Shown here piece after piece: positions 1 through 5,664 of a DNA stretch of 9,772 nt. Source of the DNA: Pseudomonadota bacterium (lineage in GTDB: Bacteria; Myxococcota; Bradymonadia; UBA4248). The DNA is taken from assembly GCA_017613855.1 (NCBI GenBank), contig JAGACY010000413.1, positions 1 through 9,772 of the forward strand. Reading direction: 5' to 3'. Each line of letters begins with the position of its first letter. The first letter of the stretch is position 1. The translations under genes and the position numbers were made by a program. The notes below the pieces were generated by a model. It made no database searches, had not been told where the DNA came from, and saw nothing but the letters and a program-made list of their open reading frames with translations.

Positions 1-43
1 CATCCCAGGCGCAACAGCCGAAATACCGGTGAATGTCAATTAA
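1..43 (+). CDS. C-terminal tail of a second Cys-rich lipoprotein-like gene (5' truncated)
   Basis: An open frame runs from the window edge to a TAA at 41-43 and encodes IPGATAEIPVNVN. This is identical, residue for residue and base for base, to the last 13 codons of the 860-residue lipoprotein on the opposite strand. If the assembly is right, a paralogue with the same final Ig-like domain lies to the left and converges on its sister. Only the tail is visible, so nothing can be said about its length or N-terminus. The alternative is a folded-back assembly artefact, in which case this is a duplicate image of the same gene end. Confidence 0.5.
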   Translation, partial: IPGATAEIPVNVN

Positions 44-88
44 ACCTTCCCAACACATACCCACGATACACGATATCAGTGCGTTAGG

Positions 89-124
89 ATATAAAAGCGC
101 CCCCTTTTGGGGGCGCTTTTATAT
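89..124. terminator. Bidirectional intrinsic terminator between convergent gene ends
   Basis: A perfect 16-bp stem (89-104 with 109-124) closes on a TTTT loop. It has a G/C core, AGCGCCCCC pairing with GGGGGCGCT, flanked by A-rich sequence on the left and a T run (117-120) on the right. The same hairpin with a U tract is therefore produced on both strands. It lies 46 bp past the + strand stop (41-43) and 46 bp past the - strand stop (170-172), as expected for a shared terminator. Confidence 0.85.
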
Positions 125-169
125 TCTAACGCACTGATATCGTGTATCGTGGAAATGTGTTGGGAAGGT

Positions 170-2752
170 TTAATTGACATTCACCGGTATTTCGGCTGTT
201 GCGCCTGGGATGCTTGGCGATTCCATATTCAGTTTAGCCGAGCAGGTTTTTGAGCTGTTGGCATGAATAGTAAAAGATTTTGCGCCAATGGTGGCTCCTG
301 ACGAAACAGTGAAGCAGCTTGTATCGCTTGATGTCGCTTTTACTACACTTGAATCGGGGGCATTGTATATATTGCGCAAGTCGATATATACATTGGACGT
401 TTGTGATCTTTCCAGCGAAAGTGTGTAAAGCTTGTGCTGAAGCTCACTATCACGGTACATTGTGAGAGCGCCTTTGCATGCATACTCACCACTTGAGCCC
501 ATGTTGCCGAGCACGCAGTTTACTGTTGCTGTGAGGTGCCCATATCTGCCTTCCGGGTTATTTGCTGTGGTTTTGACTGAGCCAAAACAGCTTTTCTTCG
601 TTTGAGATGTTATTGTAAAAGTATATGTCGAGCCGGTACCGGTTGATGGTGAAACTGTCACGCATTCCGGGGTTTCGGTACTGGATTTGAACGTCGTCGA
701 AACGGCATCTCCGACATTGTTTACGAAGCTGGCAGTGAAGGTGACAGAATCGTCATGCGCATTGGTTAACGAGAGTCCCAGTGGATTCAATGTAACTCTA
801 CCAATACATTCATTACTGTCATTTTTACCAATCAGGCATGTTACATTGACTTTTTCGCTTATGGGATCGGCATTTTCGGCTGTAAATGTCACTTTCGTCG
901 AACATTCCTTGTTTGGGGTCGCAGGCATAAATGTAAATACTTTATAATCGCTGCCATGGTTGCTGGATGACTTGAGTTTGAGACAGGCGGTGTCGGCGGA
1001 TTCCGCATTCAGTTTTGATAAATCCACAGTACCATCAGAATTTTTATAAACAACATTAAATACAGCGTTCTCGGCATTTGTAATCGTGGTTCCCGAAACC
1101 GAACTGGACAGACCGACGAACGATATCACCCCCTGTCCCTGGCAGCTGCTGGTAGTACCATTTGTCACACAGCCATGTTCACATGGCGTTTCTGTCAGCG
1201 TGAAATCAGAATTGCAGGTTTGAAGTGTCTTGCTGTCGAGACATTTGCTGCCAACCTCCGAACATTCTTTGCAGTAATGAACTTTGGCTCCGTTATAGCA
1301 TCCATTGGGACAGGTCTCTGTTTTTTTCTTAAAGTCAGATGTACAGGTGACGAGGTTATTGCCATCACAGGCTGCGCCTGTCTTTTGGCATTCCTTGCAA
1401 TACGATGCACTTGCGTTATCATAACAACCATTGGGGCATTCCGTGACGGTCTGCATAAAATCATTGCTGCATTTGGCGAGTGAGGAGCCCTGGCAAAAAG
1501 CGCCAGGCTTTTGGCATTGTTTACAGGATTTGTTTTTGCAGCCATTGGGGCATAGGGACGGTATCCAGGTATAATCTTCACTGCAGGTATTCAGGTAGGA
1601 ATCGTCTGCACAGATTGTTTCATTGATATTTTCACAGTCTGGCTTGCATTGGCTGACGCCTCCTTTTTTGAAGCATCCATGAGCACAGCTTGTCTTTTTC
1701 CATGTAAAATCATCTTTACAGATGAGCAATGTTCCATCTGTTTCACATTTGGTTTCGCCTTGAATGCTGCAGTCAGGCTTGCAGCGTTTCAGTTCTTCAT
1801 CACAACCATTGGGACAGGTAGAATTCAGTTCCCAATTTTGGTGGCATTTCATAAGGTTGCCATTTAAACAGGTTAAACTTCCGTCCGGTGTACAGGTCGT
1901 TTTACAGTCCCCCGAAACACATCCTGATGAGCAGGTTTCGACGGTTTGCCAGTTTTCTTCTTTACAAACGATAACTTTATCGCCGGTCAGACCATCTGGG
2001 CCATCGCACTTTTTGTCATTTTCGACACACATGGGTTTGCACTTTCCGGTCATGTCATCACATCCATAAGGACAATCCTCGGAATTTCCCCAGGATCCAT
2101 CGTTTTGGCATAAATGTGATTGATGGTTATCATCGAAACACTCATAGGTGCCAGCGAGTTTGCATCCCGGCAGGCATGCGTTTTGTTCACATCCGTTGGT
2201 GCATTCTTCTTCGATTTTCCATTCACCACTGGAGAATTTGTATAAATTTCCACCTTCGCACTTCAAATCACCGTCTTTAGGTGTTTCGGTTTCTGTAAGG
2301 CATGCGTTTTGTTCACATCCGTTGGTGCATTCCTCTTCGATTTTCCATTCACCACTGGAGAATTTGTATAAATTTCCATCTTCACACTTCAAATCACCGT
2401 CTTTAGGTGACTCGGTATCCGTAAGGCATGCGTTTTGTTCACATCCGTTGGTGCATTCTTCTTCGATTTTCCATTCCCCATCGGAGAATTTGTATAAATT
2501 TCCATCTTCGCACTTTAAGTCTCCATCGCTCGGTGCTGAGGGAGCAGCCAGGCATGCATTTTGTTCACATCCATATTGGCAGTCTTCTTTTAAACTCCAT
2601 TCCTCACCAATGATTTCATAGAGTTTGCCTGCATCACATTTGAGTTCCTGTGATTGTTCTGTATTTTCATTTTTTTTATCGTCGGAGCAGGCCATAAAAG
2701 AAACTGATGCCAAAGAAGCCAGATACAATATTGTGAGATGTTTTCTTTTCAT
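170..2752 (-). CDS. Cys-rich modular lipoprotein with Ig-like C-terminal domains
   Basis: This 860-residue protein begins with a lipoprotein signal peptide: basic MKRKH, a hydrophobic stretch, and lipobox F-M-A-C with the lipidated Cys at 22. A Lys/Asp/Glu/Asn-rich linker follows. Residues 37-194 are four tandem 42-residue repeats (first Cys at 39, 81, 123 and 165) with the pattern LKC..GNLYKFS.GEW...EEC.NGCEQNACL. Residues 195-537 hold about eight more divergent Cys modules ending in C(P/S/A/E).GC...C, most joined by CKPDC or CKEC links. Residues 543-860 form three Ig-like beta domains of about 100 residues, each with a Cys pair (590/617, 697/722, 813/837). The start is supported by AAGGAGT five bases upstream (2757-2763). 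The protein is probably disulfide-stabilised and surface-anchored. I recognise no named family; adhesion or binding is only a guess. Its last 13 codons are duplicated in inverted orientation at 1-43. Confidence 0.9.
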   Translation of the reverse strand: MKRKHLTILYLASLASVSFMACSDDKKNENTEQSQELKCDAGKLYEIIGEEWSLKEDCQYGCEQNACLAAPSAPSDGDLKCEDGNLYKFSDGEWKIEEECTNGCEQNACLTDTESPKDGDLKCEDGNLYKFSSGEWKIEEECTNGCEQNACLTETETPKDGDLKCEGGNLYKFSSGEWKIEEECTNGCEQNACLPGCKLAGTYECFDDNHQSHLCQNDGSWGNSEDCPYGCDDMTGKCKPMCVENDKKCDGPDGLTGDKVIVCKEENWQTVETCSSGCVSGDCKTTCTPDGSLTCLNGNLMKCHQNWELNSTCPNGCDEELKRCKPDCSIQGETKCETDGTLLICKDDFTWKKTSCAHGCFKKGGVSQCKPDCENINETICADDSYLNTCSEDYTWIPSLCPNGCKNKSCKQCQKPGAFCQGSSLAKCSNDFMQTVTECPNGCYDNASASYCKECQKTGAACDGNNLVTCTSDFKKKTETCPNGCYNGAKVHYCKECSEVGSKCLDSKTLQTCNSDFTLTETPCEHGCVTNGTTSSCQGQGVISFVGLSSSVSGTTITNAENAVFNVVYKNSDGTVDLSKLNAESADTACLKLKSSSNHGSDYKVFTFMPATPNKECSTKVTFTAENADPISEKVNVTCLIGKNDSNECIGRVTLNPLGLSLTNAHDDSVTFTASFVNNVGDAVSTTFKSSTETPECVTVSPSTGTGSTYTFTITSQTKKSCFGSVKTTANNPEGRYGHLTATVNCVLGNMGSSGEYACKGALTMYRDSELQHKLYTLSLERSQTSNVYIDLRNIYNAPDSSVVKATSSDTSCFTVSSGATIGAKSFTIHANSSKTCSAKLNMESPSIPGATAEIPVNVN
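2172..2640 (-). repeat. 126-bp in-frame tandem repeat array (four units)
   Basis: The string AGGCATGC(G/A)TTTTGTTCACATCC recurs at 2172, 2298, 2424 and 2550, an exact 126-bp period, which is 42 codons inside the Cys-rich lipoprotein. The units at 2172 and 2298 differ at only a handful of bases. The unit at 2424 diverges mainly in its linker end, and the unit nearest the signal peptide (2550) is clearly older. No unit breaks the frame. Such arrays change copy number by slippage or unequal recombination, giving length variants of the exported protein. Confidence 0.95.
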
Positions 2753-2756
2753 AATG

Positions 2757-2763
2757 ACTCCTT
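2757..2763 (-). promoter_or_regulatory. Ribosome binding site of the lipoprotein gene
   Basis: On the - strand AAGGAGT lies just upstream of the ATG at 2752. It is a near-consensus Shine-Dalgarno at normal spacing, and it fixes the start that gives a complete signal peptide. Confidence 0.85.
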
Positions 2764-2849
2764 ATTTTGAAACTGGATAGAAATCCCCCTTTTGTTCTCA
2801 ACAAACCTGATTCTTCAACGGTCTGAGCGCATTTTAGGGTAGCTCACAA

Positions 2850-2855
2850 ATTATA
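2850..2855 (-). promoter_or_regulatory. Candidate -10 box for the lipoprotein gene
   Basis: The - strand reads TATAAT exactly at these bases, roughly 100 bp upstream of the lipoprotein ATG. No convincing -35 hexamer sits 17 bp further upstream: the - strand reads AAAATA there, next to the border of the MITE-like element. Perfect TATAAT words occur by chance in AT-rich spacers, so this is tentative. Confidence 0.35.
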
Positions 2856-2878
2856 GAATGTCAATGAGGCAATATTTT

Positions 2879-2970
2879 GGCTCTGTTAAATCAACCTGGA
2901 TATGAACTGAGCTCCAAGCCAGAATGGCTATTATCAACGAACAACATATCCACTCTCGTACAACAGAGCC
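2879..2970. mobile_element. 92-bp MITE-like element with two-block terminal inverted repeats
   Basis: The left end (2879-2904) and right end (2945-2970, read in reverse complement) share GGCTCTGTT at the tips and TGGATATG further in, with nine mostly mismatched bases between the blocks at identical spacing in both ends: 19 of 26 positions match with no gaps. The element is bordered on both sides by ATTTT (2874-2878 and 2971-2975), as expected for a short target duplication. The middle contains a small hairpin (AGCCA 2917-2921, TGGCT 2925-2929) and no coding capacity. This two-block layout (cleavage tip plus inner transposase-binding block) is typical of insertion sequence ends, so the element is probably non-autonomous and mobilised in trans. 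The parent family cannot be named from 92 bp. Confidence 0.6.
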
Positions 2971-3005
2971 ATTTTGGGGAGAGGTACGTGTTTAGCCAAT
3001 ATTGT

Positions 3006-3034
3006 TTTACAGCATGCATAAAAAACGATATTTA
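3006..3034 (+). promoter_or_regulatory. Weak candidate promoter for the reductase gene
   Basis: TTTACA at 3006-3011 is followed by 17 bases and TATTTA at 3029-3034 in an AT-rich stretch about 65 bp before the ATG. The -35 is acceptable but the -10 matches consensus at only half its positions. It is listed because it has the best spacing I can see in this leader. Confidence 0.25.
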
Positions 3035-3082
3035 AAAGGAAATGGCAACCGTATAGGTTGGTTTATTTGTGTTTGAGAAAGT

Positions 3083-3090
3083 AGAAGGGA
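3083..3090 (+). promoter_or_regulatory. Ribosome binding site of the reductase gene
   Basis: AGAAGGGA lies seven bases before the ATG at 3098. It supports that ATG as the start, which also places the FAD-binding glycine motif at the very N-terminus, as is normal for the family. Confidence 0.75.
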
Positions 3091-3097
3091 TACATCT

Positions 3098-4513
3098 ATG
3101 GGCAGAAAAATTATTATTGTCGGTGGGGTAGCCGGTGGTGCAACGGCGGCAGCACGTATGAGAAGACTGGACGAGAAAGCCACCATCATTATGGTTGAAC
3201 GAGGAAAATATGTTTCTTTTGCAAACTGTGGTTTGCCCTATTATGTGGGGGAAACCATCCATGACAGAAAGAAATTGCTGGTGCAAACGCCCGAAGGTAT
3301 TCGTGCACGTTTTAATGTCGATGTACGCGTTGAATCAGAAGTTATTGCAGTGAATGCAAAAGAGAAAAAGGTGACGATTCAGGATGCCAATGCAACGTAT
3401 GAAGAATCATTCGATGCTTTGCTGCTTGCGCCTGGTGCGAAGCCTCTGCGTCCTGGTATTCCCGGTATTGATAATCCGAGAATCTTTAGTTTACGCAGTG
3501 TAAATGATGCCGATTTACTAAAAAAGTTTGCAGATAAATCGGTTTTATCGAATGGATCGGCGGTTGTCATCGGAGGCGGTTTTATCGGTGTAGAAGTTGC
3601 CGAGAACCTGAAAAAGCGTGGATTGAATGTTACTCTCGTCGAGGCTGCGCCTCAGATTATGATGCCATTTGATTCGGATATGGTCGCTTTTTTACATCGT
3701 GAACTCGTAGAAAATGACGTTCGTCTCATTTTAAATAATGGTGTGAAACAGTTTGATTCAGAAGAACAATCTGTCAAAACAACCTTGGCCGATGGTACCG
3801 AGCTTAGGAGTGATTTTGTCGTTCTGGCTATTGGCGTGAAGCCTGATACATCATTTTTACAAGACAGCGGTGTAGAACTGGACAAACGCGGCTTTATAAA
3901 AGTAGATGACAAGCTGCAGACGAGTGCCAAAGATATCTATGCAGTAGGTGATGCCATTTCTTTGTTTAGGGTGGAAGATAGATCACCCATGACATTGGCA
4001 CTTGCAGGTCCTGCTAATCACCAGGGGCGGCTTGCTGCAGATAATATTTGTGGTTTAAACCGGAGTGTCCGGGGACTGCAGGGGACATCTATCATTAAAG
4101 TGTTTTCCCTGACAGCAGCGTCAACAGGCAGAAATGAACGCGCTCTGCAAAATGATAAAATCGATTATCTGAGTGTTATTGCGCATCCATTTTCTCATGC
4201 GAATTATTATCCCGGTGCTCAACAGCTTACACTTAAGATATTGTTTGACAAAAAAGGCAAATTACTCGGTGCTCAAAGTGTGGGGCAGAGTGGTGTCGAT
4301 AAGCGCATCGATGTACTCGCAGTGATGATTCGTCAGGGGGCGAATGTCAGGGATCTGATGTCTTTGGAATTGTGTTATGCACCGCCATTTTCTTCGGCCA
4401 AAGATCCCGTGAATATGGTCGGCTATATGGCTGAAGATATACTCGATGGGGTTTCGGAGAATATACAATATCGTGATTTGGGTGATGCACTCAAAATGGT
4501 GCACGCCTTATAG
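3098..4513 (+). CDS. CoA-disulfide/persulfide reductase domain (N-terminal part of a split fusion)
   Basis: This is an FAD- and NAD(P)H-dependent flavoprotein of the single-cysteine disulfide reductase group (CoA-disulfide reductase, NADH peroxidase, NADH persulfide reductase). FAD is bound by VGGVAGG at 8-14, the redox Cys44 lies in SFANCGLP (family signature SFxxCxxP), the NAD(P)H-binding glycine motif GGGFIG is at 159-164, and the second FAD motif IYAVGDA is at 280-286. The C-terminal dimer domain carries YAPPFSSAKDPVN at 427-439, typical of CoA-disulfide reductases. The frame stops at 4511-4513, just where a rhodanese domain should begin. The last codons (M-V-H-A-L) are probably out of frame after Lys466. 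The next frame supplies rhodanese, TusA and DsrE domains, so the ancestral product was a single protein of about 819 residues acting in the cytoplasm on CoA or protein persulfides. The flavoprotein part is complete and could still fold and work alone. Confidence 0.9.
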   Translation: MGRKIIIVGGVAGGATAAARMRRLDEKATIIMVERGKYVSFANCGLPYYVGETIHDRKKLLVQTPEGIRARFNVDVRVESEVIAVNAKEKKVTIQDANATYEESFDALLLAPGAKPLRPGIPGIDNPRIFSLRSVNDADLLKKFADKSVLSNGSAVVIGGGFIGVEVAENLKKRGLNVTLVEAAPQIMMPFDSDMVAFLHRELVENDVRLILNNGVKQFDSEEQSVKTTLADGTELRSDFVVLAIGVKPDTSFLQDSGVELDKRGFIKVDDKLQTSAKDIYAVGDAISLFRVEDRSPMTLALAGPANHQGRLAADNICGLNRSVRGLQGTSIIKVFSLTAASTGRNERALQNDKIDYLSVIAHPFSHANYYPGAQQLTLKILFDKKGKLLGAQSVGQSGVDKRIDVLAVMIRQGANVRDLMSLELCYAPPFSSAKDPVNMVGYMAEDILDGVSENIQYRDLGDALKMVHAL

Positions 4514-4518
4514 ATGTG
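4491..4518 (+). other. Frameshift junction in the reductase-rhodanese fusion
   Basis: The upstream frame reads CTC AAA ATG GTG CAC GCC TTA TAG. Adding one A to the four-base A run (4493-4496) gives CTC AAA AAT GGT GCA CGC CTT ATA GAT GTG AGA, which translates as LKNGARLIDVR. LIDVR is the canonical first beta strand of a rhodanese domain, and the frame then stays open to 5556. A single lost base in a short homopolymer therefore explains the split. Four As are too few for normal transcriptional slippage and no classic slippery heptamer is present. A real mutation or a sequencing error is more likely than programmed recoding. Confidence 0.85.
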
Positions 4519-5556
4519 AGAACCGAACTCGAATTTCAGAATGGTCATTTGGATGGAGCCGTAAATATTCCGCTTGATAACTTAAGAAGCCGTTTGAAAG
4601 AGCTTCATAAAAAAGATGATATGATTGTCTACTGTCAGGTTGGTTTGCGCGGCTATTATGCAGAACGCATTCTTAAGCAGAATGGTTATAAAGTTCGCAA
4701 TTTGTCAGGTGGCTTTAAACTGGCATCGGCACTGCAATTTGATATCGATGCTGCAAACAGGAGAATTATGGAAACTTTAAACAAGCAAAATAATATACAA
4801 AATAATTTACCTTCGGATGCAGAAATCCATGCCGATAGCAAACTCGATTTAACGGGATTGAGTTGTCCTGGTCCGTTGATGCGGTTAAAAGAACATTTTG
4901 ATAAGATGAAAGAAGGTGAAGTCGTCGCGATTGAAGCTTCGGATGCTGGTTTTTATCATGATTGTGATTCATGGTGCAAGGGAACCGGGAATACCCTGAT
5001 AAAGCGAGAAAAGGTGGATGGTCTGATTCGGGTATGGATTCGCAAGGGCATTGATGGAAATGCATGTCCGGGGAATTCCGTTGATAAAGATGGTAAAACC
5101 ATCATTGTATTCAGCGGGGATCTGGATAAAGCACTGGCTTCGTTTATCATTGCAAATGGCGCAGCATCGATGGGCAAAAAAGTAACCATGTTCTTCACAT
5201 TTTGGGGATTAAATATTTTGCGTCGTCCAGAAAAAGTTGATGTAAAAAAGAATCTCGTCGAAAAAATGTTTGGCAAGATGATGCCTCAGGGCAGTCAAAA
5301 ACTTTCGCTTTCAAAAATGAACATGCTCGGCATGGGGGCAGAGATGATTCGTAAAGTGATGAAAGATAAAAATATCGATTCATTGGAAACCCTCATTCAA
5401 AGTGCCATTAAGAATGGTATTGAACTCGTGGCCTGTCAGATGTCAATGGACGTCATGGGAATTCATCAGGAAGAACTCATTGATGGCGTTAAAATTGGCG
5501 GTGTTGGCTATTACCTTGGTGCGGCTGATAATGCCAATGTGAATTTGTTTATATAA
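4516..5556 (+). CDS. Rhodanese-TusA-DsrE sulfur-transfer half of the split fusion
   Basis: Three sulfur carriers follow one another, numbered from the GTG at 4516. A rhodanese domain covers about 1-80 with the active loop CQVGLRG (Cys40). A TusA/SirA domain covers about 107-180 with LSCPGP (Cys117). A DsrE-like domain covers about 194-346 with a conserved-looking Cys307 in ACQMSMD. Each domain keeps the Cys that would carry sulfane sulfur. The GTG is not a convincing natural start: it cuts off the first rhodanese beta strand (L-I-D precede it in the same frame), and no Shine-Dalgarno lies upstream. The frame is open back to 4486 with no better start. It is best read as the C-terminal part of the reductase gene at 3098, separated by a one-base loss. 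The intact four-domain order is a known architecture among anaerobes. Independent translation would need coupling to the TAG at 4511-4513. Confidence 0.85.
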   Translation: MRTELEFQNGHLDGAVNIPLDNLRSRLKELHKKDDMIVYCQVGLRGYYAERILKQNGYKVRNLSGGFKLASALQFDIDAANRRIMETLNKQNNIQNNLPSDAEIHADSKLDLTGLSCPGPLMRLKEHFDKMKEGEVVAIEASDAGFYHDCDSWCKGTGNTLIKREKVDGLIRVWIRKGIDGNACPGNSVDKDGKTIIVFSGDLDKALASFIIANGAASMGKKVTMFFTFWGLNILRRPEKVDVKKNLVEKMFGKMMPQGSQKLSLSKMNMLGMGAEMIRKVMKDKNIDSLETLIQSAIKNGIELVACQMSMDVMGIHQEELIDGVKIGGVGYYLGAADNANVNLFI

Positions 5557-5591
5557 TTTGTAGATACAGCGATCTTTTGTAGTGGAAAAAT

Positions 5592-5622
5592 AACGCGGCG
5601 TATCCGTCAGGATAGCCGCGTT
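5592..5622 (-). terminator. Hairpin 1: likely terminator of the methyltransferase operon
   Basis: AACGCGGC-(G)-TATCC at 5592-5605 pairs with GGATAGCCGCGTT at 5610-5622 around a GTCA loop, leaving a single bulged G at 5600. On the - strand the stem runs directly into ATTTTTCC, a usable U tract, so it fits an intrinsic terminator for the operon ending at 5665. On the + strand no T run follows, so termination of the sulfur-transfer gene here is less clear. Confidence 0.65.
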
Positions 5623-5626
5623 CGCA

Positions 5627-5652
5627 GGGCGTATCGGCGCAGCCGATAGCCC
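5627..5652. repeat. Hairpin 2: imperfect copy of hairpin 1 (REP-like pair)
   Basis: GGGC-(G)-TATCGGC at 5627-5638 pairs with GCCGATAGCCC at 5642-5652 around a GCA loop, again with one bulged G in the same place as in hairpin 1. Both hairpins end in GATAGCC(C)GCGTT (5611-5622 and 5645-5657), so they look like tandem copies of one palindromic unit. AACGCGG (5592-5598) can also pair with CCGCGTT (5651-5657), joining both into one larger structure. The layout resembles REP/BIME extragenic palindromes. Confidence 0.6.
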
Positions 5653-5664
5653 GCGTTAAAAAAA

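Larger units (their letters stand above)
1..212. repeat. Near-perfect ~212-bp palindrome (inverted repeat, 4-base spacer)
   Basis: Positions i and 213-i are complementary across the whole stretch. The arms are 1-104 and 109-212, separated by TTTT at 105-108. Only three of 104 pairs fail: 59/154, 60/153 and 88/125 (the last a G/T pair), and there are no indels. The arms contain the shared gene 3' end (1-43 and 170-212), a shared 3' flank and the stem of a terminator. The left arm runs to the window edge, so its full length is unknown; the right-arm gene continues beyond 212. Long palindromes with very short spacers are usually unstable in bacteria that have SbcCD, so this is either a recent inverted duplication or an assembly/amplification foldback. 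Confidence 0.95.
2753..3097. other. Divergent intergenic region between the lipoprotein and sulfur-transfer genes
   Basis: This 345-bp stretch separates two genes transcribed away from each other. I see no open frame with a ribosome site and no RNA gene. It holds the lipoprotein ribosome site, a candidate - strand -10 box, a 92-bp MITE-like element in the middle, an AT-rich stretch that could host the + strand promoter (about 3001-3040), and AGAAGGGA at 3083-3090 as the ribosome site for the reductase gene. Confidence 0.8.

Noticed and set aside
1175..1581. Overlapping + and - strand open frames inside the Cys-rich region
   Set aside because: They are shadows of the lipoprotein. The residue composition is implausible, there are no ribosome sites, and the main frame has clear modular structure throughout.
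2148..2621. Repetitive + strand open frame (157 codons) opposite the lipoprotein repeats
   Set aside because: It is the antisense image of the 126-bp repeats. Its period and repeats come from the coding strand, it has no ribosome site, and it shows no domain.
2172..2675. CRISPR array
   Set aside because: The 126-bp units are contiguous, in frame and coding, with no unique spacers.
4491..4500. Programmed -1 ribosomal frameshift site
   Set aside because: CTC AAA ATG does not form a slippery heptamer, the A run is only four bases, and I see no strong downstream stem-loop. A mutation or sequencing error is simpler.
4516..4518. GTG start defining an independent rhodanese gene
   Set aside because: It removes the first conserved beta strand, whose residues L-I-D are encoded just upstream in the same frame, and no ribosome site precedes it.
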